Positions 1 to 8,726 of a stretch of 64,000 bases of DNA are shown here, piece after piece. The notes beneath the pieces were generated by a model. That model was not told the DNA's origin, ran no database searches, and was given only the letters and a program-made list of their open reading frames with translations. Numbering within the stretch: the stretch's first letter is position 1; each line of letters starts with the position of its first letter. The stretch comes from Nocardiopsis alborubida (GTDB taxonomy: Bacteria > Actinomycetota > Actinomycetes > Streptosporangiales > Streptosporangiaceae). The translations under genes were made by a program, and so were the position numbers. The stretch covers positions 1-64,000 of the forward strand of contig NZ_JAAXPG010000017.1 in the NCBI RefSeq assembly GCF_012396365.1, given 5' to 3'.

Positions 1-127
1 CCGTCTGCACGGCGAGATCGGTCTGGTCCCGCCAGCGGAGTTCGAGGACGGCTTCTACCGGCAGCAGGCCGGGGCAACAGAAGGCGAAGCGTTGGTTCCG
101 AGCCTCCAATAAACCCGGCACGAGACA
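1..127 (+). mobile_element. 3' end of an IS3-family insertion sequence
   Basis: The first 127 bases are the right end of an IS3-type element: the last codons of its transposase (2-112) are followed by a short tail ending in CA at 127. The reverse complement of the tail begins TGTCTCGTGCCGGG, a plausible terminal inverted repeat, since IS3-family ends usually begin TG. From base 128 the sequence reads in frame as an unrelated regulator protein. The left end of the element lies outside the window, so the inverted-repeat match and target duplication cannot be checked here. Confidence 0.7.
2..112 (+). CDS. IS3-family transposase (OrfB), C-terminal end only
   Basis: The frame starting at base 2 reads RLHGEIGLVPPAEFED and ends at TAA 110-112. 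This is the typical C-terminal tail of the IS3 OrfB integrase-core transposase, where an RLHGEIG...P..FE segment follows the last catalytic Glu. Only 36 codons are in the window, so whether the enzyme is intact cannot be judged. The DDE catalytic residues lie upstream of the window. Confidence 0.75.
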   Translation, partial: RLHGEIGLVPPAEFEDGFYRQQAGATEGEALVPSLQ

Positions 128-1017
128 ATCACCAGGTACGGGAGCGCTTGGAAGTCGCCTCCGTCGACCAGACGCTCATCAGCCTGTTCGAGGAGCAGAC
201 GCAGAACCTACGCCTGATCGACCGGAAACTGGGCGCTCACTACCTCCTGGCGCAGAGCCAGGCCCATGTCCAGCAGATGGAGGAGTTGCTACGCCAGTCC
301 ATCCCGGGAGCCGCAAGGCGCGGCCTGGCCCGCGCCTTGGCCGAAGCAGCGTCCCTGACCGGATGGCAGGCCCTCGACTCAGGACGCGCGGCGACGTCCT
401 GGCGCTACTACGAACTCGCCAAGGCAGCGGCTCGCGAGAGCGGTGACCCCGTGGCCCTGGCCCACGTGAGCGCCGAACAGATCTACGTACTGCTGGACAG
501 CGGCCAAGCACCGGAAGCACTCACCGTGCTCAGAGCCGCGCACAAGGACGGCGGTGGGTCGCTGCCCCCGTTGCTGCGCTCGTGGATGTGGGCCGCCGAA
601 GGAGAAGTGCACGCCTGTCTGGGGCAGAAGGTGGAGTCCCAGAAGGCCTTGGAACGGGCCTTCGCTCTTCTCCCCCAGCAGCCGGATGATCCCGCGTTGC
701 CCTTCCTCATGCTGGACCAGACTCACCTGCTGCGTTGGCGGGGCCACTGCCTTGCACGCCTCGGTGCGCCCGAAGCGATCGAGGACCTGACCCGGGCTTT
801 GGCGGACATCGCGCACCTCGGGCTGGGGCGCGCCGAGGCCGGTCTGCGCACCGACCTGGCCATGGCCTACGCCGCCTACGGCGACCTCACCCAGGCCCGT
901 GGACAGGCGCGACGCGCCGTCGAGCTGTCGAAGCGTTCCGGTTCGGTCCGCCAACACGCCCGTCTGGCCCGGTTACTGGAACCTCGGGCTCTGTCAGGAG
1001 GCGAGCAGGTGGAGTAG
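128..1017 (+). pseudogene. Transcriptional regulator remnant, N-terminus lost to IS insertion
   Basis: The frame is open from the IS junction (about base 128) to TAG 1015-1017. The first in-frame start is TTG 148. The protein of about 290 residues is helical and TPR-like, and resembles the C-terminal half of actinobacterial XRE-type regulators that carry a tetratricopeptide region. The N-terminal helix-turn-helix expected in that family is missing. The reading frame runs without a break upstream of TTG 148 to the junction, so coding sequence was cut rather than simply starting here. It probably cannot bind DNA. Its 3' end overlaps the convergent NUDIX gene by 24 bases. Confidence 0.6.
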
Positions 1018-1539
1018 GGCGATGAGGGTGCCTGAGCTCTGCACACGCCCCTCAGCGATCAGGGCACGGGTCTTGGCCAGGGGCACCCACTCATAGACGC
1101 CCTCGTCGAACTCGGTCGGGTCCGCGACGAGTTCAGCGTCGCGTCCAACGAAGACGTGGTGGGGGCTGCGGACCGTGCCGATCATCGGCTCGAACGTGGC
1201 CACGTGCTCCACCGAACCGACCCGGTGCCCGGTCTCCTCCAGAGCTTCACGAACGGCGGTCCGTTCCGGTGTCTCCTCGGAGTCCAAGAGCCCGCCGGGC
1301 AGCTCCCAGCCCCACACGTCAGGCACGAACCGGTGCCGATAACTCATCAGCACGTGCTCTTCGGTGCGGTCCAGGACCGCGACCACCGCGGCCGAGGGCA
1401 GAGTCACGGTGTGGTGCTCGAACCTGTTGCCCGAGGGTGTGGTGATGTCGGCCTTACCCAGCCGCACCCACGGACTGTCATAAAGTGTGTGCTCGCTGTG
1501 CACCACCCAGCGGCCCCGGCCGTCCTTGGTCCCGTCCAT
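994..1539 (-). CDS. NUDIX hydrolase
   Basis: This 181-residue protein hydrolyses a nucleoside diphosphate linked to another moiety; the ADP-ribose pyrophosphatase subgroup is a reasonable guess from length and layout. The Nudix box is intact: a GG pair at the WELPGG turn is followed at the right spacing by REALEETG, supplying the metal-binding Glu residues. The N-terminal third forms the usual strand-rich lead-in before the box. The gene is convergent with the truncated regulator, and the two ends overlap slightly. In actinobacteria such NUDIX genes are often found beside TPR-containing XRE regulators. The exact substrate cannot be read from the sequence. Confidence 0.9.
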   Translation of the reverse strand: MDGTKDGRGRWVVHSEHTLYDSPWVRLGKADITTPSGNRFEHHTVTLPSAAVVAVLDRTEEHVLMSYRHRFVPDVWGWELPGGLLDSEETPERTAVREALEETGHRVGSVEHVATFEPMIGTVRSPHHVFVGRDAELVADPTEFDEGVYEWVPLAKTRALIAEGRVQSSGTLIALLHLLAS

Positions 1540-1833
1540 GCCCCGAAACTACCGTGATGTGGCACCTGTGCTCGCGGCTGGGCTCACGGTGTTCCGCGAA
1601 GCTGGGCTGGATGTGTGATCTACGGCCAGGTGCTACCAAAACACGCCGATGGGTGCACTACAGCCTGCATTTGTCGTACTGGTGAACGAAAATAAAGAGT
1701 GAGGCTGATCAATCGCCCCTCACGAGCACCACCACCGTGCTCGGCACAGAGCTGGCATCACCCACCGCATCGGCAGGTGAAGGGCTTCGCCTCGCACACA
1801 CCGATCCCAGGCACACCAACACGAAGAGGCGAT

Positions 1834-2067
1834 ATGAACGAAGTGGAACTACAGGCATTCGTCAACGGGCCTGTTCCTGAGGTGCAGCACAGGAACGTGC
1901 CTCACCAATACCTACACCCAGACCAATGTGACGAGCAGACCGAGTACGGGACCTCGGCGGGCAGCCGCTACTGCGGTGCTCCGAAGGCAGCGGGATTCAA
2001 GCTCTGCCTCCACCACCTGTTCACGAAGCTCACCGAAGACACACCAGCCACTGAACTGCGAGAATAA
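1834..2067 (+). CDS. Small Cys/His-rich hypothetical protein
   Basis: The start is ATG 1834, preceded by GAAGAGG about six bases away; an in-frame upstream start at 1699 has no ribosome site and an unconvincing composition. The product is 77 residues. Its C-terminal half carries a Cys..Cys..Cys..His-His arrangement (a YCGAP turn followed by LCLHH) that looks like a small zinc-binding knuckle, similar to short proteins often found on actinobacterial mobile elements. It precedes the large restriction-modification gene in the same direction, 186 bases away, and may be part of the same import. No function is assigned. Confidence 0.6.
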   Translation: MNEVELQAFVNGPVPEVQHRNVPHQYLHPDQCDEQTEYGTSAGSRYCGAPKAAGFKLCLHHLFTKLTEDTPATELRE

Positions 2068-2169
2068 CCCTAAGTCCCAAAATGTCACTTTGAGCACCAC
2101 CATTGGATAGCCACATATAACACTCAACGCGAAGTTTAGGACCTTATGCCTGTCATCTCAGAAAACCTC

Positions 2170-2212
2170 GCACTATGGCACTATGGTAATAATTCTCGTT
2201 TCGTAAGAGAAT
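2170..2212. promoter_or_regulatory. Repeats upstream of the restriction-modification gene
   Basis: The AT-rich gap before the R-M gene holds a tandem direct repeat (GCACTATG twice, then G, about 2170-2186) and an inverted repeat ATTCTC...GAGAAT (2192-2197 and 2207-2212). Such sites often bind a controller or repressor, which would suit an R-M gene that must not be over-expressed on entering a new host. No controller protein is obvious nearby, so this is a structural observation only. Confidence 0.3.
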
Positions 2213-2253
2213 GACCGCTCCTGACCCAATATGGTGTGTGAGCGGGGTGGCGT

Positions 2254-5200
2254 GTGGGGCCCAAGTGGCTACTGGGTGCTATATCAGACTTCGGCGCGCA
2301 GTGCGCTCGGAAGCTGCAAGAAAGCGCAGGCCAACCGGAGGCAGCGATCCGCGGCCCCAGCGAGCGATTCCTGGTGGCGGTCGGCGGGCAATTCGGGCTC
2401 TCGGTCATAGCCCATGACGAAGCACGTATGAAGCAGACGCGAACCCGCCCCGACTTCGCAATCCGCGTCGACGGGGCGATCACCGGCCACGTCGAGCTTA
2501 AAAAGCCAGGTGAGAACCTGGACCCGGAGTGCTTCACCGGCCACAACAAACGCCAGTGGGAGCAGATGCGGGACCTGCCCAACCTGCTCTACACCAACGG
2601 CACCCAGTGGCGGCTCTACCATCGCGGAGAACTGGCCCTCACCGCTTCCTTCGCCCCGGACCTGTACACGGCCGGAGCAGACCTGTCCCCCCAGGACCTG
2701 AGCGCCGAACCCCTCCTGCGCGAGTTTTTGCGCTGGAGCCCGCCGCCCATCACCACCGCCGACCAACTGGTCCACGCCGTGGCCCCGCTGTGCCGCCTCC
2801 TGCGCGAATCCGTGCTGGAACAGCTCGCCGTCGAACACCGAGCCGTTGAAACCGGAGCCGACCCCGACGACCAGCCCTTCTCCCTGCTCGCCAAGAGTTG
2901 GCGCAACCTGCTCTTTCCCAGCGCCACCGATGAGATCTTCGCCGACGGCTACGCCCAGACCCTGACCTTCGCCCTGCTCCTGGCCCGCACCGAAGGCATC
3001 GACGTCGCCGCGCTGCCCGCCTACCAGATCGCCCGCCTGCTGGGAGAGAAAAGCGCCCACTCGCTGATGAGCCAGGCGCTCAAACTGCTCTCCGAAAGCG
3101 CCGTGGAGGCCTTCCAGGTCACCCTGGACCTGCTGCGCCGCGTGATCGGCGCGGTGGATTGGGAGCCCATCTGGGACAACCGCGACGACGCCTACCTGCA
3201 CCTGTACGAGTCCTTCCTGGGCGTCTACGACCCCGACCTGCGCAAGGAGTCGGGCTCCTACTACACGCCCATTGAAGTCGTCCAGACCATGGTCCGCCTC
3301 ACCGAAGAAGTGCTGACCACCCACCTGGGAGCTACGGAAGGCTACCTGTCCCCCGCGGTGACCACCGTCGACCCGGCAATGGGCACCGGCACCTACCTGC
3401 ACGCCATCATCGACCACGCCGCACGTCGGGCCGCCCAGGACCAGGGTCCCGGCGCGGTGGGGCCCTCCATCAGCGACCTGGCCCGGCGCCTGATCGGCTT
3501 CGAACTGCAGATGGGCCCCTACACCGTCGCTGAGATGCGGGCGGTGGACCTACTCAAGAGCCACCAAGCGCGTCTGCCCCCCGAAGGTGTGCGTCTGCAC
3601 GTGACCAACACCCTGGACGACCCCTACGAGGAAACCGTGGCCCTGCCGGGGCTGACCGCATTGTCCAAGTCCCACAAGCAGGCCAACCGGATCAAGTCCA
3701 ACACCCCCGTCACCGTGGTCATCGGCAACCCGCCCTACCGTGAGCGCGCCGAAGGGCTGGGTGGCTGGGTGGAGTCGGGCTCCAAGAACGCCGCTGGCCC
3801 CGCCCCTTTGGAGCTCTTCCGCAAGGAGGGCAACGGGCGTCTGGAATACGTGCTCAAGAACCTCTACGTCTACTTCTGGGCCTGGGCTTCCTGGAAGGTC
3901 TTCGAGGCCCACGACCAGGACCGGCACGGCGTGATCTGCTTCATCACCACCAGCGGCTACCTCAAGGGTCCTGGTTTCAAGGGCATGCGCCGTTACCTGA
4001 GGAAGACGTGCTCGCAGGGGTGGGTCATCAACGTCTCCCCCGAGGGAATGCGCCCGGACGTGCCCACCCGGATCTTCCCGGGCGTGCAGCATCCTCTGGC
4101 CATAGCGATCTTCGTGCGCCGCGCCGACACTGACCCCAATGTGCCGGCCCAGATCCGCTACACCGAGGTCACCGGACGGCGGGAGGACAAATACGCCCAG
4201 CTCGCGAACTTGAGCCTGGAGTACGGCTCCTGGAGCTGGACGCGCACCGATGCGGAAGCGCCCTTCCTGCCCGCGGCAGAGTCGGCTTGGGACGACTACC
4301 CGGCCCTGGGAGACCTGTTCTGCTGGACCGTGCCCGGGATGAAGCCTAACCGGACCTGGGTCTACTCCCCCTCCCCTCAGCTACTGGTACAGCGTTGGCA
4401 ACATCTCGTGAACGAGAAGGACAGGGAGAGGAAGCGCGTTCTCTTCAAGGAAAGCCGTGACAGGAAGCTCGACACGGTGGTGGGCCCTCTTCCTGGTTTT
4501 CCTGTCCACTTGTCAACGATCGAGAAGGAGGAGGGGCCTGCGGCTGAACCAGTTCGTGTGGCTTACCGTTCCTTCGATCGGCAGTGGGTTATCCCGGACA
4601 ATCGACTCTTTCATGGGCCTAGCCCTGATCTGTGGCGAGGTCGCCTGACCCCTGATCAGCTCTTCCTCAATGAGCAGCACTCCCAACCCATCAGTTCCGG
4701 CCCCGCGGTGGTCTTCTCCACCCTCATCCCCGACATGGACCACTTCAAGGGAAGCGAAGGTGGCCGGATCCTGCCTCTGCTGCACCCTTCCGGAGAAGAC
4801 AACACCGCACCCCGCCTCCTTAGCTGTCTCACTGACAGGCTTGGGATACCCGTGACCGCCGAGGACCTAGCCGCCTACATCGCCGGTGTCAGCGCCCACC
4901 CGGCCTTCACCCAGCGCTTCACCGCCGAGCTCACCACTCCAGGAGTCCGCATCCCCCTGACCGCTGACGGCAAGGCGTGGCACGAAGCCGCAAAGATCGG
5001 GCGCGAACTGGTCTGGGCCTGTACTTATGGCGAAGCCTTCGCCGACTCCGCAGCGGGTCGGCCCAAAGACGAAATCACCTTCGATGTCGCAGACTCGAGG
5101 AGGCCCAAGAACCTCACCCCCATAGGCGAGGACCTGCCGGACAAGCTCTCCTACACCGAAAGCCCGGACGGCGAAGGCACCCTCCACGTCGGCCAAGGCT

Positions 5201-5577
5201 CCTTCGGTCCGGTCACAGCACGCATGTGGGCCTATGACGTAGGCGGGATGAACGTCATCAAGAAGTGGTTCTCCTACCGCAAGGCTAACCCGGGGGGAAA
5301 GAAGACCAGCCCACTCGATGAGCTGCGTCTTCAGATCTGGCCGCGGGAGTGGATCACCGAGTTCAACGAGTTGCTCACCGCGTTGCGCCGCGTCACCGAA
5401 CTGGAAGAGGCCCAGGCCGCTCTTCTGGAGCGGGTGCTCTCCGGTCCGCTGATCACCGCAAATGAACTGGTGGCCGCAGGGGTCAAGTTCCCGCAGAGCA
5501 CCAGGGACCGCAAACCCAGCTACAGCCTGGCCATGAGCAGGCCCAACACCCAAGCAGGCCAGGAGACCCTGATGTGA
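2254..5577 (+). CDS. Single-chain restriction-modification enzyme, ISP/Type IIG-like N6-adenine methylase with nuclease domain
   Basis: This 1107-residue protein carries both activities in one chain. An N-terminal PD-(D/E)XK nuclease domain shows RPDF at 65-68 and ELKKPG at 81-86. A helical coupler follows. The N6-adenine methyltransferase core has motif I DPAMGTGT at 373-380 and catalytic NPPY at 492-495. A long C-terminal target-recognition region resembles the Type ISP C-terminal domain. True ISP enzymes (LlaGI class, about 1500 residues) place a helicase between nuclease and methylase; none is visible here, so this is the shorter actinobacterial variant. The start is GTG 2254, the first possible start after the in-frame stop at 2239. 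It stands alone with no separate specificity or helicase gene, amid mobile-element debris. Confidence 0.88.
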   Translation: MGPKWLLGAISDFGAQCARKLQESAGQPEAAIRGPSERFLVAVGGQFGLSVIAHDEARMKQTRTRPDFAIRVDGAITGHVELKKPGENLDPECFTGHNKRQWEQMRDLPNLLYTNGTQWRLYHRGELALTASFAPDLYTAGADLSPQDLSAEPLLREFLRWSPPPITTADQLVHAVAPLCRLLRESVLEQLAVEHRAVETGADPDDQPFSLLAKSWRNLLFPSATDEIFADGYAQTLTFALLLARTEGIDVAALPAYQIARLLGEKSAHSLMSQALKLLSESAVEAFQVTLDLLRRVIGAVDWEPIWDNRDDAYLHLYESFLGVYDPDLRKESGSYYTPIEVVQTMVRLTEEVLTTHLGATEGYLSPAVTTVDPAMGTGTYLHAIIDHAARRAAQDQGPGAVGPSISDLARRLIGFELQMGPYTVAEMRAVDLLKSHQARLPPEGVRLHVTNTLDDPYEETVALPGLTALSKSHKQANRIKSNTPVTVVIGNPPYRERAEGLGGWVESGSKNAAGPAPLELFRKEGNGRLEYVLKNLYVYFWAWASWKVFEAHDQDRHGVICFITTSGYLKGPGFKGMRRYLRKTCSQGWVINVSPEGMRPDVPTRIFPGVQHPLAIAIFVRRADTDPNVPAQIRYTEVTGRREDKYAQLANLSLEYGSWSWTRTDAEAPFLPAAESAWDDYPALGDLFCWTVPGMKPNRTWVYSPSPQLLVQRWQHLVNEKDRERKRVLFKESRDRKLDTVVGPLPGFPVHLSTIEKEEGPAAEPVRVAYRSFDRQWVIPDNRLFHGPSPDLWRGRLTPDQLFLNEQHSQPISSGPAVVFSTLIPDMDHFKGSEGGRILPLLHPSGEDNTAPRLLSCLTDRLGIPVTAEDLAAYIAGVSAHPAFTQRFTAELTTPGVRIPLTADGKAWHEAAKIGRELVWACTYGEAFADSAAGRPKDEITFDVADSRRPKNLTPIGEDLPDKLSYTESPDGEGTLHVGQGSFGPVTARMWAYDVGGMNVIKKWFSYRKANPGGKKTSPLDELRLQIWPREWITEFNELLTALRRVTELEEAQAALLERVLSGPLITANELVAAGVKFPQSTRDRKPSYSLAMSRPNTQAGQETLM

Positions 5578-5724
5578 CCCAGTGGCGGTCTCGGTAGGGC
5601 CATGTGCCGCATCGTTCTTGACTTATTTCGGGGCGTTCGGCCCGGGTGGACTTACCAGTAGGCGTCGGCATCAGCTCCACCGCCCCGCCGCGTACACGAA
5701 CCAGGTTCGTCCTAGGCTTTCCGC

Positions 5725-5937
5725 ATGACGAAGAACCACTGGTACGGCGTTCTGTCCTACGTCGTTCCCTTCCTCACCGGGATGGTGTTGCTGACCTACG
5801 TGGGTGAGACAGCGGCCCTGGTGTGGTTGGGCATCTACTTCGTGGTTCTGTTCGTTTGGGCTTTTTGGATGCGATCCCAGCGCAAAGCACGCGCTCATCA
5901 GGCCGCTTCCCCCTCAGTAGAAGAACCCACGCCTTAG
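5725..5937 (+). CDS. Small two-helix membrane protein
   Basis: The product is 70 residues starting at ATG 5725. Two hydrophobic segments (about residues 8-26 and 31-48) form a membrane hairpin, and a charged, Pro/Ser-rich tail follows. No family is recognised. Its stop overlaps the stop of the convergent translocase remnant. Small membrane proteins are common cargo next to conjugation genes, but nothing in the sequence fixes a role. Confidence 0.55.
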   Translation: MTKNHWYGVLSYVVPFLTGMVLLTYVGETAALVWLGIYFVVLFVWAFWMRSQRKARAHQAASPSVEEPTP

Positions 5938-6601
5938 CTGTCCGCCATAGCGGTGATGTCCTCGTCCGAGACGTAGGCGGCCCGTACCCGCACCGGGGCC
6001 GGGGAGCCTTCCAGGCGGACGTAGGCCACCCCGGCAAGGTCGGATCGATCAGGTGGGCTTCCGCGCCCCGTTCGCGTGCACCTTCGCCGAGGACCATGTC
6101 CACCTGCGACGCCTCGTCCAGGCGCAGGGCGACCTTGTCCGGGAAGAGGTTGCGCAGGTTCATGACCTCCTTGCGCGGGTCCTGTAACGCCGCCAGGACC
6201 GCGAAGCCGACCGAACGCCCCTGCGAGGTCAGCGTGGCGATCGCGTTCTCCGCACGACGGCGCACGTCCCGATCCGGGTGGTACGCGGTCAGGAACGCCA
6301 CCTCATCGAGCAGCACCACAACGAAGGGGTCATCGGTGGTCGGGACGTGCGAGCGCTGTTTGCCCGCGTAGCGTTCGGCCCGCTCCTGCATCGAGGCCAC
6401 CGCCTTTTCCAGCAGTGCCACTGCGGATTCTCCGCTGTCCGCGTAGTGCGCGAACAGGTCACGCCCGTAGGCCAACTCCATGCGCTTGGGGTCGATCGCC
6501 CACACCTGTGCGGTGCCGCCTGCCAAAGCGGGGAGCATGGCGCGGACCGTGGACCAGATCACCGAGCCCTTGCCGGCCCCGGTCACCCCGACCACAAGGC
6601 G
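5934..6601 (-). pseudogene. FtsK/SpoIIIE-type conjugative DNA translocase (TraB/TraSA-like) remnant
   Basis: The conserved ATPase core survives: Walker A GVTGAGKGS, the AIDPKRMEL segment, Walker B VVLLDEVAFL, and the FtsK region with LTSQGRSVGF and a DPRKEVMNLR-like motif. The family pumps double-stranded DNA during conjugation of actinomycete integrative elements. The gene is broken twice. Sequence upstream of Walker A (beyond about 6601) does not look like the family. Near 6035 one G appears lost after LIDPTLPG; restoring it continues as VAYVRLEGSPAPVRVRAAY and reaches a natural TAA at 5934-5936. It is a decayed piece of an integrative conjugative element, convergent with the small membrane gene. 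Confidence 0.75.
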
Positions 6602-6932
6602 ACAGCGCAAGCGTTGTCGCAGCGGCCTCCGGCCACTGCTCGGGCTGCGGGCTGACGCCCGGTCCCTCGCGCGGCCAACGGCCGTGCTACTTGGCATCTT
6701 GACGCGGCCCGCGGACGAACAGTTGCCGTTTGGACGAAATCGGTTGATGACGTGCGCAGATCCCGAGGCACCCGGTAGCGGAATGCGGTTGTCATGGGTA
6801 GTTGACGCCAGCGCCACCGGGCACCTCGGCCCGAAACCGGGGCGACCCTCCGCTGTGGTTGGGGTGTATAGCTGGTTCATCAGGTGAACCGGACAGGCCC
6901 CACCGAACCGAACCGTTGAAAGGACCGCACGA
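6602..6932. other. Non-coding stretch between two gene remnants
   Basis: About 330 bases lie between the translocase remnant and the S1-like remnant. Open frames exist on both strands but show no consistent codon bias or recognisable family. This is probably eroded coding DNA of the former mobile element. No tRNA-like sequence that could serve as an attachment site is seen. Confidence 0.4.
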
Positions 6933-7077
6933 GTGGTCTCGGAGCCGGACAGCTCCCCCGGCAGTCAAACGACCGGCCCGGCTCCAGGAGACCTCGTGCG
7001 GGTCAGGATCACGAGCCACAAGCCGTGGGGAGTCCTGGTCCAGATCATCGGCCACGAACGCATCAGCGCATCGGTGA
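6933..7077 (+). pseudogene. S1-like RNA-binding domain protein, cut off by an IS remnant
   Basis: GTG 6933 follows GAAAGGA at eight bases and opens a short frame that soon reads GDLVRVRITSHKPWGVLVQI and then HERISASV, the first part of an S1/OB-fold domain as in small actinobacterial S1-like proteins. At about 7077 the homology ends and the frame enters the 3' end of an IS5-family transposase on the opposite strand. The remainder of the S1 domain is absent from the window, so this is a truncated gene. Confidence 0.55.
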
Positions 7078-7083
7078 GCCTTT

Positions 7084-7443
7084 TCATCCTGCTTCTCGGA
7101 GCTGAAAGTCCAGCATGGCGCGGGTGACCTGGCCAGCCCATTGCGAGCAGCAGCGTAGGCGGCACAGAATGTCCCACTGCTTGAGCTGAGCGATCGCGCG
7201 TTCACACGGCGGACGGAGCTTGGCGTGGGCGGATTCGGCGTCCTTTTCCACTGCGGCTTACCGCGCCCCTTGAACGGGCAGAACACCACATCGGACAACC
7301 CCACGTATCCCTTATCGCCCAGACCGACCAGCCCTGAGGCCTTGATGCGCTCGGCGGGCTTCCACACCCGGGCGGCCTTTGGTGCGGACGGCCAGGTTCA
7401 GGGTGCGGTGTGACAACGGCAGCGCGGAACGGCAGAACAGCAT
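7084..7443 (-). pseudogene. IS5-family (DDE_Tnp_4 type) transposase remnant
   Basis: Reading on the minus strand from 7443, the N-terminal RSALPLSHRTLN segment is joined directly to the C-terminal part AARVWKPAERIK, then GLGDKGYVG and CPFKGRGKP. The central catalytic region is therefore deleted. Just after GKPQ a frame change occurs near 7247; the other frame continues as VEKDAESAHAKLRPPCERA and then an LKQWDILCRLRC-like tail, ending at TGA 7084-7086. The combination of internal deletion and frameshift means it is dead. It has inserted in, and truncated, the S1-like gene. Confidence 0.7.
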
Positions 7444-7935
7444 ACAGAACCCCTGGTGAACTGGGGATTCCTGGTCGAAAACCCGCCCACCAGGGACTTC
7501 TTGCCGTTCAGGAGGAATTCGGGGACACCGGAACGGGGCTGTGACCTGCATCTTCAGGGTGAAAAAGGCTCGGTGCACGCCCACTCTCCCCATGCACATC
7601 TCCAGATTTCGGACGCCCCGGAAAAGATCCACCGGAAGAGAGGAATCCGCACCCTGACACAATGAGAAACCTCAGAGACAACAGGAAACCCATAGGGTGC
7701 CCGTGACCCAATCTTCCCTATCCCCCTCGTCGCGGCGACAAGGGAAACCCCGCCTTTTCGCAGGTCCTGCGACCCCGGCGAACATTTCACCCTCCATTCG
7801 GCCATCCTCCGCACACGGAAATCGCTTCCCGACGTGTCCGCTACCGGCCACTCCCGTGAATTGTCTCCGCATGGGAGTTAGGCTCACGCCGGGCACAGAA
7901 GATGCTCCGAACCCCTGCCTGTGGAAGGAAACTCC
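7444..7935. other. Intergenic region of about 490 bases
   Basis: No reading frame here has convincing codon bias or a known family. The composition is less GC-rich than the surroundings. It presumably holds the promoter of the secreted SapA-like gene at its right end; I could not pick out a clear -35/-10 pair. Confidence 0.4.
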
Positions 7936-8409
7936 GTGTTCCAGAACATTGGCCGTACCCTCGCCCGCGCCGGCGCAGCCTTAGCCCTGACCGCCGCGAC
8001 CCTGTTCGCACTGTCCGCACCCGCCTCCGCGCACACCCTCGACCAGGCCGCCAGAGCATCGGCCGGATGCGCCTGGATCAGCGGGAGTTACAGCACCCTG
8101 CACTCGTCTCCCGTCACCACCGCCGGCGGCGCCACCTACGGCAGGGTGTACCTGCTGTGGAGCAGCACCTACGGGCAGAACTGCGTGGTCACGCTCAAGA
8201 CCGGGTCCACCCACGGCACGCCCACGTACACCCGGGCCTCCCTCTACCTCCAGAACGGCAGCGGCGCCCATGAGACCGGCGACTACTCCCACTACGCGGC
8301 CGCGTCGAGGGCCGCCGCGGGTGTGTGCGTCCGCTACTCGGGAGCCATCCGGGGAACCACGGGAACGCTGGCCACCGGCGGTCGGTCCAACTGGGCCAAC
8401 TGCAGCTAA
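7936..8409 (+). CDS. Secreted SapA-like (spore-associated protein A) small protein
   Basis: GTG 7936 is chosen over GTG 7921 because GGAAGGA at 7923-7929 sits six bases before it. The 157-residue product has a signal peptide (basic start, an Ala/Leu-rich core and a signal peptidase I site after PASA). The mature part resembles streptomycete spore-associated protein A: a Cys near the start, a GQNCVVTL segment, a DYSHYA segment, CVRYSGAI, and a final Cys. The four mature Cys residues probably make two disulfides. The role is unknown in the family. A strong hairpin follows the gene, so it is probably monocistronic. Confidence 0.7.
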   Translation: MFQNIGRTLARAGAALALTAATLFALSAPASAHTLDQAARASAGCAWISGSYSTLHSSPVTTAGGATYGRVYLLWSSTYGQNCVVTLKTGSTHGTPTYTRASLYLQNGSGAHETGDYSHYAAASRAAAGVCVRYSGAIRGTTGTLATGGRSNWANCS

Positions 8410-8429
8410 CGCAGCCCCCCGCAGAGCAC

Positions 8430-8460
8430 GGCGGAGCCGGGCCCCGGGCCCGGCTCCGCC
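8430..8460 (+). terminator. Hairpin terminator after the SapA-like gene
   Basis: A perfect 14-base stem (8430-8443 with 8447-8460) closes on a three-base loop, beginning 20 bases after the stop codon. No T-run follows, as is usual for actinobacterial terminators. Confidence 0.75.
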
Positions 8461-8726
8461 CCACCGCGGGCACACTCCGGGCACCGAACGCGACTCCAGA
8501 GACACCCGCCAGGTGGTCGTCGACGACGTCGACGACAGCAGCGGTGACCTGTTGAGCCAGTGATCGCGCGAGCCGGACGGCACGGGTGTGGCCGAGGGTG
8601 ATGGCGCTGGCACCTACCGGGCGGCGCCCCGGAAGCGCGAAAGGGTCGGCCCCGGCGCGGCCTGTCCCGACCGCGCCCGAGGCGCCGACCCCCGACGCTC
8701 CCCGCACGGGACACGTCTCGCGGCCG
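8461..8726. other. Intergenic stretch, no supported gene
   Basis: This gap of about 265 bases lies between the hairpin and the convergent PepSY gene. One minus-strand frame has fair codon bias over some 45 codons but no recognised family and no clear start, so it is not called. Confidence 0.35.

Noticed and set aside
1485-1685. Plus-strand frame spanning the NUDIX promoter region
   Set aside because: Lies across the start of the NUDIX gene on the other strand and has no coding signature or ribosome site.
6602-6932. tRNA or attachment site for the decayed conjugative element
   Set aside because: I searched by eye for a T-loop-like GGTTCRANYCC and matching acceptor ends here and elsewhere and found none.
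7456-7665. Short plus-strand frame after the IS5 remnant
   Set aside because: No family, no start signal and weak codon bias. Overlapping minus-strand frames are equally open.
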